Positions 8,361-16,422 of a stretch of DNA of 32,261 nucleotides are shown here, piece by piece (within the stretch, counting starts at the first letter, position 1; each line of letters starts with the position of its first letter). The stretch is from a virus: IMG/VR virus record IMGVR_UViG_3300020185_000160, positions 1 through 32,261 of that record; one strand, given 5' to 3'. A program made the translations under genes and the position numbers. Below the pieces are notes generated by a model. It was not told the DNA's origin. It searched no databases and worked only from the letters and a program-made list of their open reading frames with translations.

Positions 8361-10441
8361 TGGAACTTAAACCAAAATCACGCAGCGAAATTGAGGCCAT
8401 TGTTCAAGACGCAATCTCAAGTGCAGTGGACTTCATTGAGAGTGAGATCAGCGATGACCGGATCAAGGCTCAGCGCTACTACGACGGCGAGGTTGACCTT
8501 GGCTATGAGGATGGACGCAGCAAGGTTGTAGCCACAAAAGTACGGGATACTGTACGTTCCGTGAAGCCAAGCCTAATGCGCATATTCCTCAGCACAGCCA
8601 AGCCCGTTGAATTTGTGCCGCGTGGCCCAGAGGACGTGGCGATGGCCGAGCAGGCCACTGAGTTTATGCACCACGAGTTTACCCGGCTGAACGGATACCG
8701 TGTCATCAATGACGCCTTCCAAGATGCTTTGGTTAAAAAGCAAGGTATCGTGAAGGCATACTGGATGACATATCCAGAGGCCGAGATTTTCACATTCACC
8801 GACCTATCCGACGATGAGTACACATATCTGGTGGACGATGACAGCGTAACTGTGCTTGAGCATAGCGTTGAGATGGTAATCTCAATGGATCAGATGGGTA
8901 TGGAGATTGAGCTGCCCGTGCATAGCGTAAAGCTAAACCGCCAGAAGGAAATGGGTGAGCTGTGCATTGAAAGCGTCCCGCCGGAAGAGTTCTTCATCAA
9001 CCGTGACGCACGCAGCTTTAACGATGCGTATATAGTTGCGCATCGCACAGACATGCGCGCTGGCGATCTGATTGCGATGGGCTACGATCCTGACGTTGTT
9101 CTCAAGCTAGATAGCTTGGAGAGCGGGTCAGAAATGACAGAGGCAGAGGTGTATGAGCGCCGTGGCTATGACATGGACACCTCTGACGATGATGAGCAAG
9201 ACCCGGCGATGCGAAACGTCACTGTGACGGAAGCGTATATGCGCATTGATGCTGACGGAACTGGCGTGCCAATTCTGCACAAGCTCACATGCGGTGGCAC
9301 TGCCTATGAGTTGCTGGACGTTGAGCCATGCGATGAGTTGCCGTTTGCCAAATTTGAAATCGACCCAGAGCCACACACATTTTACGGTCGCTCACTGGCC
9401 GAGATTGTTATGGATGACCAAGACGCCGCCACATCTGTGCTGCGTTCAATCCTTGATAACGTGGCGATGACAAACAACCCTCGCCTTGGCATCGTTGAAG
9501 GCGCAGTTAATATTGACGACGTTCTAAACAACGAGATTGGCGCAATCGTGCGTATGCGCCAGCCCGGCTCAGTTCAAGAGTTGTCCGTTCCGTTTACTGC
9601 CGGGCAGACACTTGGCGCGCTGACATACCTAGATGGCCTCGTAGAGAGCAAGACAGGCGTTTCCAGAGCCTCAATGGGCCTCGACCCAGATGCAATGCAG
9701 TCAACCACAAAGGCTGCTGTGCAGGCCACTGTGCAGGCCGCAGCGGGTCAGGTTGAGGTTATGGTGCGCAACCTTGCCGATGGTATGCGTGATCTATTTG
9801 GCATCATGCTGCGCTTGATGAGCAAGAATGTTGACGAAGAGCAAATGATGCGGATGAATGGCTCGTTTGTGCCAGTTGACCCGCGCGTTTGGGATCAGTC
9901 GATGGACGTGAGCATCAACGTGGGCCTCGGCACTGGCCGTGAGGAAGAGAAGGCAATGGCTCTCAGCCAAGCCCTCCAGATGCAAACAATGGTTTATCAA
10001 ACATACGGCCCGATGAATGGTCTGGTGAGCCTGACCAACATTCGCAACACGCTGGCAGATCAGCTTGCTGTTGCAGGCATACGCAACGCAGACCGTTACT
10101 TTGCACCAATCACGCCAGAGATTGAAATGCAGATGTTGCAGATGCAGCAACAGGCACAGGCCCAGCAGGGTCAGGCCGCTGATCCAAACGCCGCGTTCTT
10201 GCAGGCTGAGCAAATGAAGGCTCAGACAAAGGCGCAGACAGACATGGCGAAGTTGCAACTTGAAATGCAGAAGGCTGCCGCAAATGATGATCTCAAACGG
10301 GATCAGATGGCGCAGGACTTGCTGGTTGATGCCGCCAAAATCTATGGCGAATACGGCACAGCGGTTGACGTTGCCCGCGTGCAGGCTGAGCAGGATAAAA
10401 TGCGCATGATTGGCGGCATGGCTCAGGGAGTGCCGCAGTAA
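8360..10441 (+). CDS. portal protein (P22/SU10-like)
   Basis: 693 residues, the usual length for P22-type portals. The start overlaps the upstream stop (TAATG). Family-like features include the N-terminal helix pair with DDRIKAQRYYDGE, then RSKVVATKVRDTVRSVKPSLMRIF, EFMHHEFTRLNGYRVINDAFQDALVKKQGIVKAYW (wing/stem), and DQDAATSVLRSILDNVAMTNNP. The C-terminal 130 residues are Gln/Met/Ala-rich helix, like the barrel of P22-type portals. It forms the dodecameric DNA channel at the capsid vertex, contacting TerL during packaging and the adaptor afterwards. It is followed without a gap by a small gene and the scaffold. Confidence 0.93.
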   Translation: MELKPKSRSEIEAIVQDAISSAVDFIESEISDDRIKAQRYYDGEVDLGYEDGRSKVVATKVRDTVRSVKPSLMRIFLSTAKPVEFVPRGPEDVAMAEQATEFMHHEFTRLNGYRVINDAFQDALVKKQGIVKAYWMTYPEAEIFTFTDLSDDEYTYLVDDDSVTVLEHSVEMVISMDQMGMEIELPVHSVKLNRQKEMGELCIESVPPEEFFINRDARSFNDAYIVAHRTDMRAGDLIAMGYDPDVVLKLDSLESGSEMTEAEVYERRGYDMDTSDDDEQDPAMRNVTVTEAYMRIDADGTGVPILHKLTCGGTAYELLDVEPCDELPFAKFEIDPEPHTFYGRSLAEIVMDDQDAATSVLRSILDNVAMTNNPRLGIVEGAVNIDDVLNNEIGAIVRMRQPGSVQELSVPFTAGQTLGALTYLDGLVESKTGVSRASMGLDPDAMQSTTKAAVQATVQAAAGQVEVMVRNLADGMRDLFGIMLRLMSKNVDEEQMMRMNGSFVPVDPRVWDQSMDVSINVGLGTGREEEKAMALSQALQMQTMVYQTYGPMNGLVSLTNIRNTLADQLAVAGIRNADRYFAPITPEIEMQMLQMQQQAQAQQGQAADPNAAFLQAEQMKAQTKAQTDMAKLQLEMQKAAANDDLKRDQMAQDLLVDAAKIYGEYGTAVDVARVQAEQDKMRMIGGMAQGVPQ

Positions 10442-10683
10442 TGACAACAGAAATACGCATCGAGGCCGATGAGGCACGTCGCTTGAAAAACGACACTGCA
10501 TTTAAGCAGTTCATGCAGAGTGTGCGCGAAAATCAAATGCAGATTTTCGCAAGCAGTGGGGCGGCTGACGTAGCTGTCCGTGAGGAGGCGCACGCGATAA
10601 TCCGTGCGCTTAACCGGATCGAAGTGAACCTTGACGCCGCGCTTGCGGCAGAGACACTTTTGGATCGCAAACAGAGGAAGTAG
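10441..10683 (+). CDS. small helical protein between portal and scaffold
   Basis: 80 residues, overlapping the portal stop by one base (TAATG). Charged and predicted all-helical, with no Cys or Trp (DEARRLKNDTAFKQFMQSVREN; EEAHAIIRALNRIEVNLDAAL). I do not recognise the family. Its position in the head operon suggests a head-assembly accessory. Confidence 0.75.
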   Translation: MTTEIRIEADEARRLKNDTAFKQFMQSVRENQMQIFASSGAADVAVREEAHAIIRALNRIEVNLDAALAAETLLDRKQRK

Positions 10684-10688
10684 CACCG

Positions 10689-11678
10689 ATGGAATCGACT
10701 ACCCTAGAACAAGCCGCAGAAAGCCTGCTGGCAACCTCCGAGGAAGTATCCGCAGGAGAAGATAATCTTGACGCAGCCGTCAATGAGATTACTGAACCCG
10801 ATGACGATCAGGTTGAGGAAGTCGAAGCTGGCGGTGAAGAGCAAGATGACGTTGAGGCATCCAGCGAAGATCAGGATGAGTATGATCTTGATGATGTCGA
10901 GGTTGACGACGAAGACCCTGTAGAGGCTACTGAAGACACCACTGTTTTCTCCGTCAAGGTTGACGGCAAGGAAGAACAGTGGACACTGGATCAGTTAAAG
11001 CAATCTGCTGCGGGACAAGCGGCAATTAATAAGCGGTTTCAAGAAGTTGCTGAGGCGCGTAAGCAAATTCAGCAACATGCAGCCGCATTGCAACAGCAGC
11101 AACAGCAAATCATGCAGCTGCACCAGCAAGCGCAAAACGGTGGACTGCAAGCTCCAACCCCGCCAACACGCGAGCTATTTGAAAGTGACCCAATCGGGTA
11201 CATGGAAGAAAAGCTCAAGTATGACGAGGCTCACGCACAGTACGCCCAAAACATGCAGCAACTAAACCAAGTGCAGCAGCAACGGACGCAAGCTCAAGAA
11301 CAGGCACGTCAGGCCTACCTTCAAGAGCAAGCGGAACTTCTGCAACGGCACATTCCTGAATTTGCCGACCCCGATAAGGGAGACAAGCTCAAGAATAGTT
11401 TAGTCCAAACTGGCGTTCAGTACGGCTTTACGGAGCAAGAAATGGCGGCAGTTACAGACTCACGTTATGTGCGGGCATTAAATGATGCGCGCAAGTATCG
11501 CGAGCTGGTTGCAAAGCGCAAATCAGTACAGGCCAAAGGCGAGAAAGCCCGGCCAGTGGTGAAAGCTGGAGCGAAAAAGCGAAATGATGGCAACGCTGCA
11601 ACTCGTAACAAAGCGAAAACTCGCTTGCAGAAAACTGGCTCAATCGACGACGCATTGAGCTTGATCTTAAATCAGTAA
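10689..11678 (+). CDS. scaffolding protein
   Basis: 329 residues with GAGGAAG upstream. Residues 1-90 are extremely acidic (runs of Asp/Glu). They are followed by a small segment TVFSVKVDGKEEQWTLDQLKQ and a Gln-rich coiled coil (about 110-210), then a basic C-terminus (KRKSVQAKGEKARPVVKAGAKKR). An acidic front, coiled-coil middle and basic tail that could bind coat protein is the standard composition of phage scaffolds. The gene directly precedes the coat gene. No protease motif is seen, so the scaffold may be released rather than self-cleaved. Confidence 0.8.
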   Translation: MESTTLEQAAESLLATSEEVSAGEDNLDAAVNEITEPDDDQVEEVEAGGEEQDDVEASSEDQDEYDLDDVEVDDEDPVEATEDTTVFSVKVDGKEEQWTLDQLKQSAAGQAAINKRFQEVAEARKQIQQHAAALQQQQQQIMQLHQQAQNGGLQAPTPPTRELFESDPIGYMEEKLKYDEAHAQYAQNMQQLNQVQQQRTQAQEQARQAYLQEQAELLQRHIPEFADPDKGDKLKNSLVQTGVQYGFTEQEMAAVTDSRYVRALNDARKYRELVAKRKSVQAKGEKARPVVKAGAKKRNDGNAATRNKAKTRLQKTGSIDDALSLILNQ

Positions 11679-11698
11679 GTCTTTGAAAGGACACACTA

Positions 11699-12655
11699 AT
11701 GGCACAGCCAACAAACACATTCGACTCATATGATGCCGTGGGCATCCGTGAGGACTTGAGCAATGTTATTCATAACATTTCCCCAGAGGAAACTCCATTT
11801 TACAGCAAGTCTGCTAAAAAATCTGCCAAGAACACTTTGGTAGAATGGCAGACAGATAGCCTTCGTGCTTCCGCTGCAAACGCTCACATTGAGGGTGACG
11901 CAACAGCAGGCGAAGCTCGCTCTGCAACAACACGTCTCGGCAACTACACACAAATCTTCAAAAACGCTGTTGTCGTTCCAGACACAGACGAAGGTTTGGA
12001 CAAAGCTGGTCGTGCAAAAGAAGTTGCATACCAAACTTTGAAAATCGCCAAAGAGCAAAAATTGGACATCGAAAAAGCACTTTTCGACAACAATGCTCGC
12101 GCTGCTGGTAACTCCACCACAGCCCGTGAACTTGCTGGCGCTCCTGCATGGATCACCACCAACACCGACCACGGTGCTAACGAAGGTGCTGACCCAACTG
12201 GCGACGGTACAGATGCTCGTACTGATGAGACCACAACTTTGATTGCGTTCTCACAGGCTCGTTTCGACGGCGTTATGCAGTCCATCTGGGAAGAAGGCGG
12301 CAAGCCAGACACAGTTTATTTGTCTGCTTTCCAAATGAATGTAGCTCTGGGCTTCACAGGTAACAACAACCAGCGTTCAGCAGTTCAAGCTGGCGATGAG
12401 CGTGTTATCAAATCCTTGGCAGTATATGTAACCCCTTGGGGAAGCGTAGAATTTATGCCAAGCCGTGAGAACCGTTCCCGTGACATCTTCATCATGCAAG
12501 ATGACATGTGGGAAATCGCATCCCTGCGCGGCACAAAGAACGTAGCTTTGGCAAAAACTGGCGACAACACTACTCGCCAAGTTGTAACAGAGCTTACACT
12601 TTGCGCCAAAAACGAAGCTGCCAACGGCGGCATCTTCGACAACACAACTTCTTAA
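11699..12655 (+). CDS. major capsid protein (DUF5309/SU10-like)
   Basis: 318 residues with AAAGGA upstream. The N-terminus NTFDSYDAVGIREDLSNVIHNISPEETPFYSK and following VEWQTDSLR match the HK97-fold coat proteins grouped as DUF5309/SU10 major capsid proteins. AWITTN and DTVYLSAFQMNVALGF are consistent with E-loop and A-domain regions, and the C-terminus KNVALAKTGDNTTRQVVTELTL is typical. Codon use is visibly biased to a few codons (GCT, CGT, AAC), as expected of the most abundant virion protein. It has its own downstream terminator. Confidence 0.88.
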   Translation: MAQPTNTFDSYDAVGIREDLSNVIHNISPEETPFYSKSAKKSAKNTLVEWQTDSLRASAANAHIEGDATAGEARSATTRLGNYTQIFKNAVVVPDTDEGLDKAGRAKEVAYQTLKIAKEQKLDIEKALFDNNARAAGNSTTARELAGAPAWITTNTDHGANEGADPTGDGTDARTDETTTLIAFSQARFDGVMQSIWEEGGKPDTVYLSAFQMNVALGFTGNNNQRSAVQAGDERVIKSLAVYVTPWGSVEFMPSRENRSRDIFIMQDDMWEIASLRGTKNVALAKTGDNTTRQVVTELTLCAKNEAANGGIFDNTTS

Positions 12656-12666
12656 TTGTGTAAATT

Positions 12667-12691
12667 GGGGGCGGCTTGTGTCGCCCCCTTT
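12667..12691 (+). terminator. rho-independent terminator after coat gene
   Basis: GGGGGCG, an 8-nt loop, CGCCCCC, then TTT. A perfect 7-bp stem placed 11 bp after the coat stop. It likely separates highly expressed head genes from the smaller genes downstream, although the U-run is short and some read-through is likely. Confidence 0.8.
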
Positions 12692-12709
12692 CACCATCTG
12701 GAGGCTTAA

Positions 12710-12961
12710 ATGAAAAAAGTTATTGTAAATGCACTGAAGATGAAGTGCAGCAAAGGCCGGATTGAGAAGGGCGAAACAGTTATTCTCTCCGACGAAGAAA
12801 TTGAAAAAATCACCAAAATTCGCCCAGCCATTTTAACTGTGCTGGAAGAGGTAAAGCCAGTGGCCGCTGCGCCCGCTAAACCCGCAAAAACCAATGGCGC
12901 GAAGGTTGCCAAAAAGCCAACTAAAAGGTCGATCAATGTTAAAAGCAAATCACTCAACTAA
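12710..12961 (+). CDS. small head-module protein with Ala/Lys/Pro tail
   Basis: 83 residues with GGAGG upstream. Residues 1-45 look like a small beta domain (KVIVNALKMKCSKGRIEKGETVILSDEEIEKI), of the type found in short proteins encoded after phage coat genes. The remainder is a basic Ala/Pro/Lys-rich flexible tail that could contact DNA. Function unknown. The end overlaps the next gene by 26 bp in another frame. Confidence 0.65.
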   Translation: MKKVIVNALKMKCSKGRIEKGETVILSDEEIEKITKIRPAILTVLEEVKPVAAAPAKPAKTNGAKVAKKPTKRSINVKSKSLN

Positions 12962-13244
12962 GGTCTCGGAAAAGTTTACTGTTGATGATGATAAAATCAT
13001 TATCAAGAAAACCTTTGACGCCTCCCACATGCTCAGGGACGTGGCACAGGCGCGTGAGGTAGCGCAGAACAGCTTTGGCTCGGACTATAAGCACGTTGGC
13101 AACGTAGACATGGGCTTGCTGGCCGTATGGCTTAAAGAGGCAGGCGTGTCATGGACTGATACCCAAGCGGTCAAAGATGTGTTAAAACGTAAGTTGGCAA
13201 GCAACGAATTTAGCGCCCTTCGGGTCTGGGAAGGCAGTTACTGA
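12936..13244 (+). CDS. conserved hypothetical phage protein
   Basis: 102 residues. I chose the ATG at 12936 (MLKANHS) because AAAAGG precedes it; the frame is open further upstream inside the preceding gene. The core HVGNVDMGLLAVWLKEAGVSWTDTQAVKDVLKRKL followed by FSALRVWEGSY is a pattern I associate with a small protein family common in marine phages, of unknown function. It overlaps the 12710-12961 gene by 26 bp, suggesting coupled translation. Confidence 0.7.
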   Translation: MLKANHSTKVSEKFTVDDDKIIIKKTFDASHMLRDVAQAREVAQNSFGSDYKHVGNVDMGLLAVWLKEAGVSWTDTQAVKDVLKRKLASNEFSALRVWEGSY

Positions 13245-13245
13245 A

Positions 13246-13479
13246 ATGGAAATGGACGCGATCTTGAATATACTATTCGGAGTTGTCATCGCTGGCATTA
13301 GCTGGTGGTTAAAGACGCAACGCGAAGAGCTGGATCGCCTTCGTATTCTGCTTAATCGAACCCGCGAAGAAATGGCTAAAGAATACGTCACAAAGTCTGA
13401 CAGCTCTGAGGTTCTTTCTCAAATTATGAACAAGTTTGATCGGCTTGAAGAGAAAATTGACCGACTAATGGAGCGGTAA
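13246..13479 (+). CDS. small membrane-anchored coiled-coil protein
   Basis: 77 residues: one N-terminal membrane segment (about 5-22, ILNILFGVVIAGISWWL) and then a charged heptad-rich coil to the end. This single-TM plus coiled-coil layout resembles holin-like accessory or spanin inner-membrane subunits. No outer-membrane partner with a lipobox was identified next to it, so a spanin role is unproven. It begins the membrane/lysis cassette. A second in-frame ATG lies two codons downstream. Confidence 0.65.
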   Translation: MEMDAILNILFGVVIAGISWWLKTQREELDRLRILLNRTREEMAKEYVTKSDSSEVLSQIMNKFDRLEEKIDRLMER

Positions 13480-13480
13480 G

Positions 13481-13954
13481 ATGATTGAGGTTCTCGCTCT
13501 CGCAAGTGCGGTTAGCACTATCGCAGGCGGGATCAGTTCCGCCGTGCAGGCGGGCAAGGACGTTGGCTCTGTGCTGCCGCAGTTTGGCAAGCTGGCCAAG
13601 CTCGAGGCTGACATTCACCTCGCGGAGCAAGGCCGACACAAAGGCCCGCTGGGCAGGCTTACCTCTACTGAGGAGGAAGGCTTTGCAATTGCCAATGCCA
13701 AGATGAAGCACAAGGAAGCTATGGACACGCTCCGCAGCCATTGCCGCCTGTATGGCCCGCCGGGTATGTGGGAGACAGTACAGCGTGAGATGGGCGCAGC
13801 CAGAGCGCGGCAGAAACGTGCGCTTGAGGAGCAGGCAGCAAAGCGTGACCGCATCTTTTACTTCATTACAATCGCGATTGCCTGCACAGTGTTTGCCGTG
13901 GGCAGCGGCGGCTTGCTATGGCTCGCAGCCTTGCTAGCGGATGAGGTGAGATAA
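13481..13954 (+). CDS. membrane protein of the lysis cassette
   Basis: 157 residues. A Gly/Ala/Ser/Val-rich N-terminus (residues 3-25) is followed by a soluble helical middle and a strong C-terminal membrane segment (about 127-151, FYFITIAIACTVFAVGS...). The middle contains HCRLYGPPGMWETVQ. It probably sits in the inner membrane with most of the chain in the cytoplasm. Not a recognised holin class. It overlaps the next gene by one base, which suggests coordinated expression with the small secreted protein and holin. Confidence 0.65.
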   Translation: MIEVLALASAVSTIAGGISSAVQAGKDVGSVLPQFGKLAKLEADIHLAEQGRHKGPLGRLTSTEEEGFAIANAKMKHKEAMDTLRSHCRLYGPPGMWETVQREMGAARARQKRALEEQAAKRDRIFYFITIAIACTVFAVGSGGLLWLAALLADEVR

Positions 13955-14118
13955 TGTGGGTGCTTCTTTGGTTTCAGCTTTCTGCAAGCGTCGTTCACTT
14001 CGAGGTCGGGCAGTATGGCTCTGAAAAAGATTGCACGGATGAGCTGCGCAAGGCGTCTGTTCTAGTGACGAAAAACAATGAATATTTGCAGTGCTTGAAA
14101 ATTGGAGTTAGCCAATGA
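13954..14118 (+). CDS. short secreted-type protein with two cysteines
   Basis: 54 residues, overlapping both neighbours (TAATG before, ATGA after). The N-terminus MWVLLWFQLSASVVHF is hydrophobic and resembles an uncleaved or short signal sequence. Cys27 (SEKDC) and Cys47 (QCLKIG) could form a disulfide outside the cytoplasm. The same S-E-x-x-C ... C-x-K-[IV]-G arrangement recurs in the gene at 14756-14944, so the two appear to be one family. Function unknown. Confidence 0.65.
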   Translation: MWVLLWFQLSASVVHFEVGQYGSEKDCTDELRKASVLVTKNNEYLQCLKIGVSQ

Positions 14119-14414
14119 CTGAATATGACCTGAACGGCAATGGTAAGATTGACCTAGATGAGCGCGAGCTTATGCTTGAGGATCGACGCTTACGCATGGA
14201 AGACGCCGACCACAAGCGCGACGCGCAGTTACGCATGACGTGGTTCGCGCTTTTTGGATTGTTAATCTATCCTGTTGGTATCGTGGCTGCTGACATCTGG
14301 GGTTATGACACCACAGGTCAATTGCTGGCAGACATAGCACCCACATACTTTATAGCTATATCGGGCCTTGTTGCTGCGTTCTTTGGATTTAGCGCAATGG
14401 GGGCTAAGAAATGA
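14115..14414 (+). CDS. EF-hand-like two-TM membrane protein (holin-like)
   Basis: 99 residues. Residues 5-16 form a textbook 12-residue EF-hand calcium loop (D5, N7, N9, G10, I12, D13, E16). A charged helix follows, then two membrane segments (about 42-62 and 72-94). A cytoplasmic or periplasmic Ca-binding loop fused to a small two-TM protein beside the holin suggests an ion-sensitive lysis regulator, antiholin or pinholin. That role is inference; the loop itself is plain in the sequence. It overlaps both neighbours by 4 bp. Confidence 0.75.
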   Translation: MTEYDLNGNGKIDLDERELMLEDRRLRMEDADHKRDAQLRMTWFALFGLLIYPVGIVAADIWGYDTTGQLLADIAPTYFIAISGLVAAFFGFSAMGAKK

Positions 14415-14755
14415 TCGGCCAGATAATCGGGTCACTCGGCGGTCTGGCTGCAAGCTACATTGACGGCAAGACTGCCGTGAAGAAAGCGGAAGCCGAGACC
14501 AAGATGAAAATTGCTACTGGCGAGATCAGCTGGGAGCAGGCTGCTATCGAGGCCAGCAACAATTCGTGGAAGGATGAAGCGTGGACAGTGGCGTTCATAG
14601 CCATCGTGCTTGGCAGCTTCATACCGGGCATACAGCCTTACATGGCGCAGGGTTTCGCTAATCTGGACGCTGCGCCTCAGTGGTTTCAGTGGGCAATGTA
14701 TGCCAGCATCGCGGCGAGCTTTGGCATACGCACAGTAAAGGGGCTAAAGAAGTAA
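14411..14755 (+). CDS. 3TM holin-like protein
   Basis: 114 residues. It has an amphipathic N-terminus (MIGQIIGSLGGLAASYIDGK), a helix with Lys/Glu and Trp (EISWEQAAIEASNNSWKDEAW), and two clear membrane segments (about 57-76 and 90-108), ending GIRTVKGLKK. This matches the layout of the 3TM holin family known from gene transfer agents and related phages. It would make the inner-membrane lesion that lets the GH19 endolysin reach the wall. Sits four genes before the endolysin. Confidence 0.75.
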   Translation: MIGQIIGSLGGLAASYIDGKTAVKKAEAETKMKIATGEISWEQAAIEASNNSWKDEAWTVAFIAIVLGSFIPGIQPYMAQGFANLDAAPQWFQWAMYASIAASFGIRTVKGLKK

Positions 14756-14944
14756 ATGTTTCTCGCGGCCATCCTGATATGCCAGACGCTAAACGCGAAG
14801 TCTTGCACGGTGATCGCAAACTCAAATAATATATGGTATAGCGAAGCTGAGTGCCAAGCCGACGCGATGAACTTTGCGATGGAGTTGGCTGACAAGGGCT
14901 TTTTGGTCAAACCGTATTGTTTCAAAGTTGGAGAAAATACATGA
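14756..14944 (+). CDS. short secreted-type Cys protein, relative of 13954-14118
   Basis: 62 residues, starting directly after the holin stop. The N-terminus MFLAAILICQTLNAKSC is signal-like. SEAEC and YCFKVG repeat the S-E-x-x-C ... C-x-K-[IV]-G pattern of the protein at 13954. An extra Cys pair near the N-terminus could add a second disulfide or, less likely, a lipid site. It probably acts in the periplasm. Function unknown; its position suggests lysis or lysis control. Confidence 0.65.
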   Translation: MFLAAILICQTLNAKSCTVIANSNNIWYSEAECQADAMNFAMELADKGFLVKPYCFKVGENT

Positions 14945-15201
14945 GTAGAGCTACACCAGCTAAGGGCAAAGCCCGTGTCAAAGTCACATCAAGCGGACGT
15001 AAAGTAAGCTACGGTCAAGCGGGCAAAGCGAAAGACGGCGGCCCACGGGTCAAGCCCGGCACATCCAAGGGCGATGCGTATTGCGCACGTTCTGCCGCGC
15101 AGAAGAAAAAGTTTCCCAAGGCTGCGGCTGATCCAAACAGCCCGCTAAATCTTTCACGCAAGCGCTGGAAATGCTCCGGCACTAAATCGAAGAGGACTTA
15201 A
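14941..15201 (+). CDS. DUF6321-like basic protein
   Basis: 86 residues. The ATG at 14941 overlaps the previous stop (ATGA), so I prefer it to the ATG at 14917. Very basic. The phrase KDGGPRVKPGTSKGDAYCARSA, then NSPLNLSRKRWKCSG, is the DUF6321-type pattern, with two conserved Cys that could bind metal or form a disulfide. Such proteins are common in marine phages; function unknown. A nucleic-acid-binding role fits the charge but is inference. Confidence 0.75.
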   Translation: MSRATPAKGKARVKVTSSGRKVSYGQAGKAKDGGPRVKPGTSKGDAYCARSAAQKKKFPKAAADPNSPLNLSRKRWKCSGTKSKRT

Positions 15202-15205
15202 TGAA

Positions 15206-15355
15206 ATGGCAAAGCTTACACCTGCACAAAAGGCTAAGGCCAAAGCAATGTCTGCTAAAAGGGGCGTTAAGTATCCAAACGCTTGGAGCAACCTTGCCGT
15301 GGCCAAGGGCCAAAAGCCCAAGAAAAAGACAACAGCGAAAAAGACAACAGCATGA
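15206..15355 (+). CDS. short Lys/Ala-rich peptide (LTPAQKAK type)
   Basis: 49 residues: MAKLTPAQKAKAKAMSAKRG, then VKYPNAWSNLAVAKGQ and a Lys/Thr tail. The LTPAQKAKAK ... YPN phrase recurs in tiny marine-phage proteins encoded near structural and lysis genes. The alternative start ATG at 15201 is in another frame and gives an unconvincing product. The stop overlaps the endolysin start (ATGA), indicating translational coupling. Highly basic; function unknown. Confidence 0.65.
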   Translation: MAKLTPAQKAKAKAMSAKRGVKYPNAWSNLAVAKGQKPKKKTTAKKTTA

Positions 15356-15972
15356 GCAAGGCAATGGCAACGCTCCAAGCTAAAATCGGCGCAACAGCCG
15401 ATGGCGAGTTTGGCCCAAATACAGCGCGAGCAATCGCAAAACACTTCAACCTATCCCCGGCGCGTGGCGCACACTTGATGGGTCAGGCATCTCATGAGAG
15501 TGGTGGCTTCAAGCGAACCCGTGAAAGCCTGTATTACAGCACGCCAGAGCGCATCCAAGCTGTCTGGCCATCACGCTTCCCAACTGTTGCCGATGCAGAG
15601 CCGTATGCCAAAAACCCAACCGGTCTTGCTGGCAAGGTTTACGCTGGCCGCATGGGTAATGAGAATGAAGCGCAGGCCAGCCTGTACATTGGTCGGGGAT
15701 TTCTTCAGTTGACCGGGCGCAATAATTATCGGGCGTTTGCGTCCGACATGGGAATGCCAAAGGTTATGACAGACCCAGACTTGGTGGCTAACGAATATGC
15801 CTTTGAGACTGCGCTGTGGTTCTTCAATAAGAATGGATTGTTTGACATTGCTGACGAGGGCGTGACGGATGACGCTATCAAGCGCATCACGCGCCGTGTG
15901 AACGGCGGCTATCATGGCTTGGATGATCGGAGCAACCAGAGCAAGAAAATCCACACTTGGCTCATGGCTTAG
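15352..15972 (+). CDS. GH19-type endolysin
   Basis: 206 residues from the ATG overlapping the preceding stop. Residues 8-34 (LQAKIGATADGEFGPNTARAI) look like a cut-down peptidoglycan-binding repeat. The catalytic region has HESGGF with Glu49 as the likely acid, and GRGFLQLTGRNNY at 114-126, the glycoside hydrolase 19 signature. The domain cleaves the glycan of peptidoglycan (or chitin). There is no signal peptide, so release depends on a holin, which is encoded just upstream at 14411-14755. Confidence 0.9.
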   Translation: MSKAMATLQAKIGATADGEFGPNTARAIAKHFNLSPARGAHLMGQASHESGGFKRTRESLYYSTPERIQAVWPSRFPTVADAEPYAKNPTGLAGKVYAGRMGNENEAQASLYIGRGFLQLTGRNNYRAFASDMGMPKVMTDPDLVANEYAFETALWFFNKNGLFDIADEGVTDDAIKRITRRVNGGYHGLDDRSNQSKKIHTWLMA

Positions 15973-15998
15973 TTTAGCCAAGTTAGCTAAGTTAGCTA
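15971..15998. repeat. AGTTAGCTA tandem repeats
   Basis: Two exact 9-bp copies (15981-15989, 15990-15998) are preceded by a degenerate copy (AGTTTAGCCA). They fill the gap between the endolysin stop and the GTG start of the next gene and contain TAG/TAA in two frames. Length variation by slippage is plausible. Confidence 0.75.
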
Positions 15999-15999
15999 A

Positions 16000-16383
16000 G
16001 TGGCGAAGCAAGATCAAAAAGCCAGCGCGGCGGTAGGTAGGGCCGGAGAGCATTTAGCTCTCGCCTACTTATCGCTTGCTGGCTACATCTGCACGCTCTG
16101 CCAGATCAAAGATCACGATGCGTATATACAGACGGATACACAGACGCTGACCTTGCAAGTGAAGACAGCCAGCAAGACGCATAAAACCAGCAGAAGTTAC
16201 GCATTCCACACGCCCAAAAAGAATGTAGATGTGTCAGACGTGTTTGCGTTTGTATCCATTGAATTAGGCGCTGTGATCTTCCGCCGAGGTGACGAGCTGA
16301 CTTCTGTGACAACATACATTTCGCCAGAGGAATTTATGGATGAAAAGCAGTCGATGCAAAAAACATTCGACAGCTTCAAATAG
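16000..16383 (+). CDS. small PD-(D/E)XK-type nuclease
   Basis: 127 residues from a GTG start at 16000 without a clear ribosome site. The motif series G-R-A-G-E17-H, D40 (KDHDAYI), and Q53-V-K55 (LTLQVKTAS) matches the PD-(D/E)XK nuclease core, in the compact form seen in Holliday-junction resolvase-like and mobile-intron endonucleases. A Gln in place of the second acid is common in this superfamily. It may process branched DNA or act on incoming or host DNA. It is the last gene of the late plus-strand block. Confidence 0.65.
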   Translation: MAKQDQKASAAVGRAGEHLALAYLSLAGYICTLCQIKDHDAYIQTDTQTLTLQVKTASKTHKTSRSYAFHTPKKNVDVSDVFAFVSIELGAVIFRRGDELTSVTTYISPEEFMDEKQSMQKTFDSFK

Positions 16384-16422
16384 TTGCTTGTGGGTTGGTG
16401 TATGGTTGATTAGAAAGTCTGA

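Noticed and set aside
9794-10501. 235-codon open frame on the minus strand
   Set aside because: Antisense to the portal C-terminus; His/Leu/Cys-rich nonsense composition.
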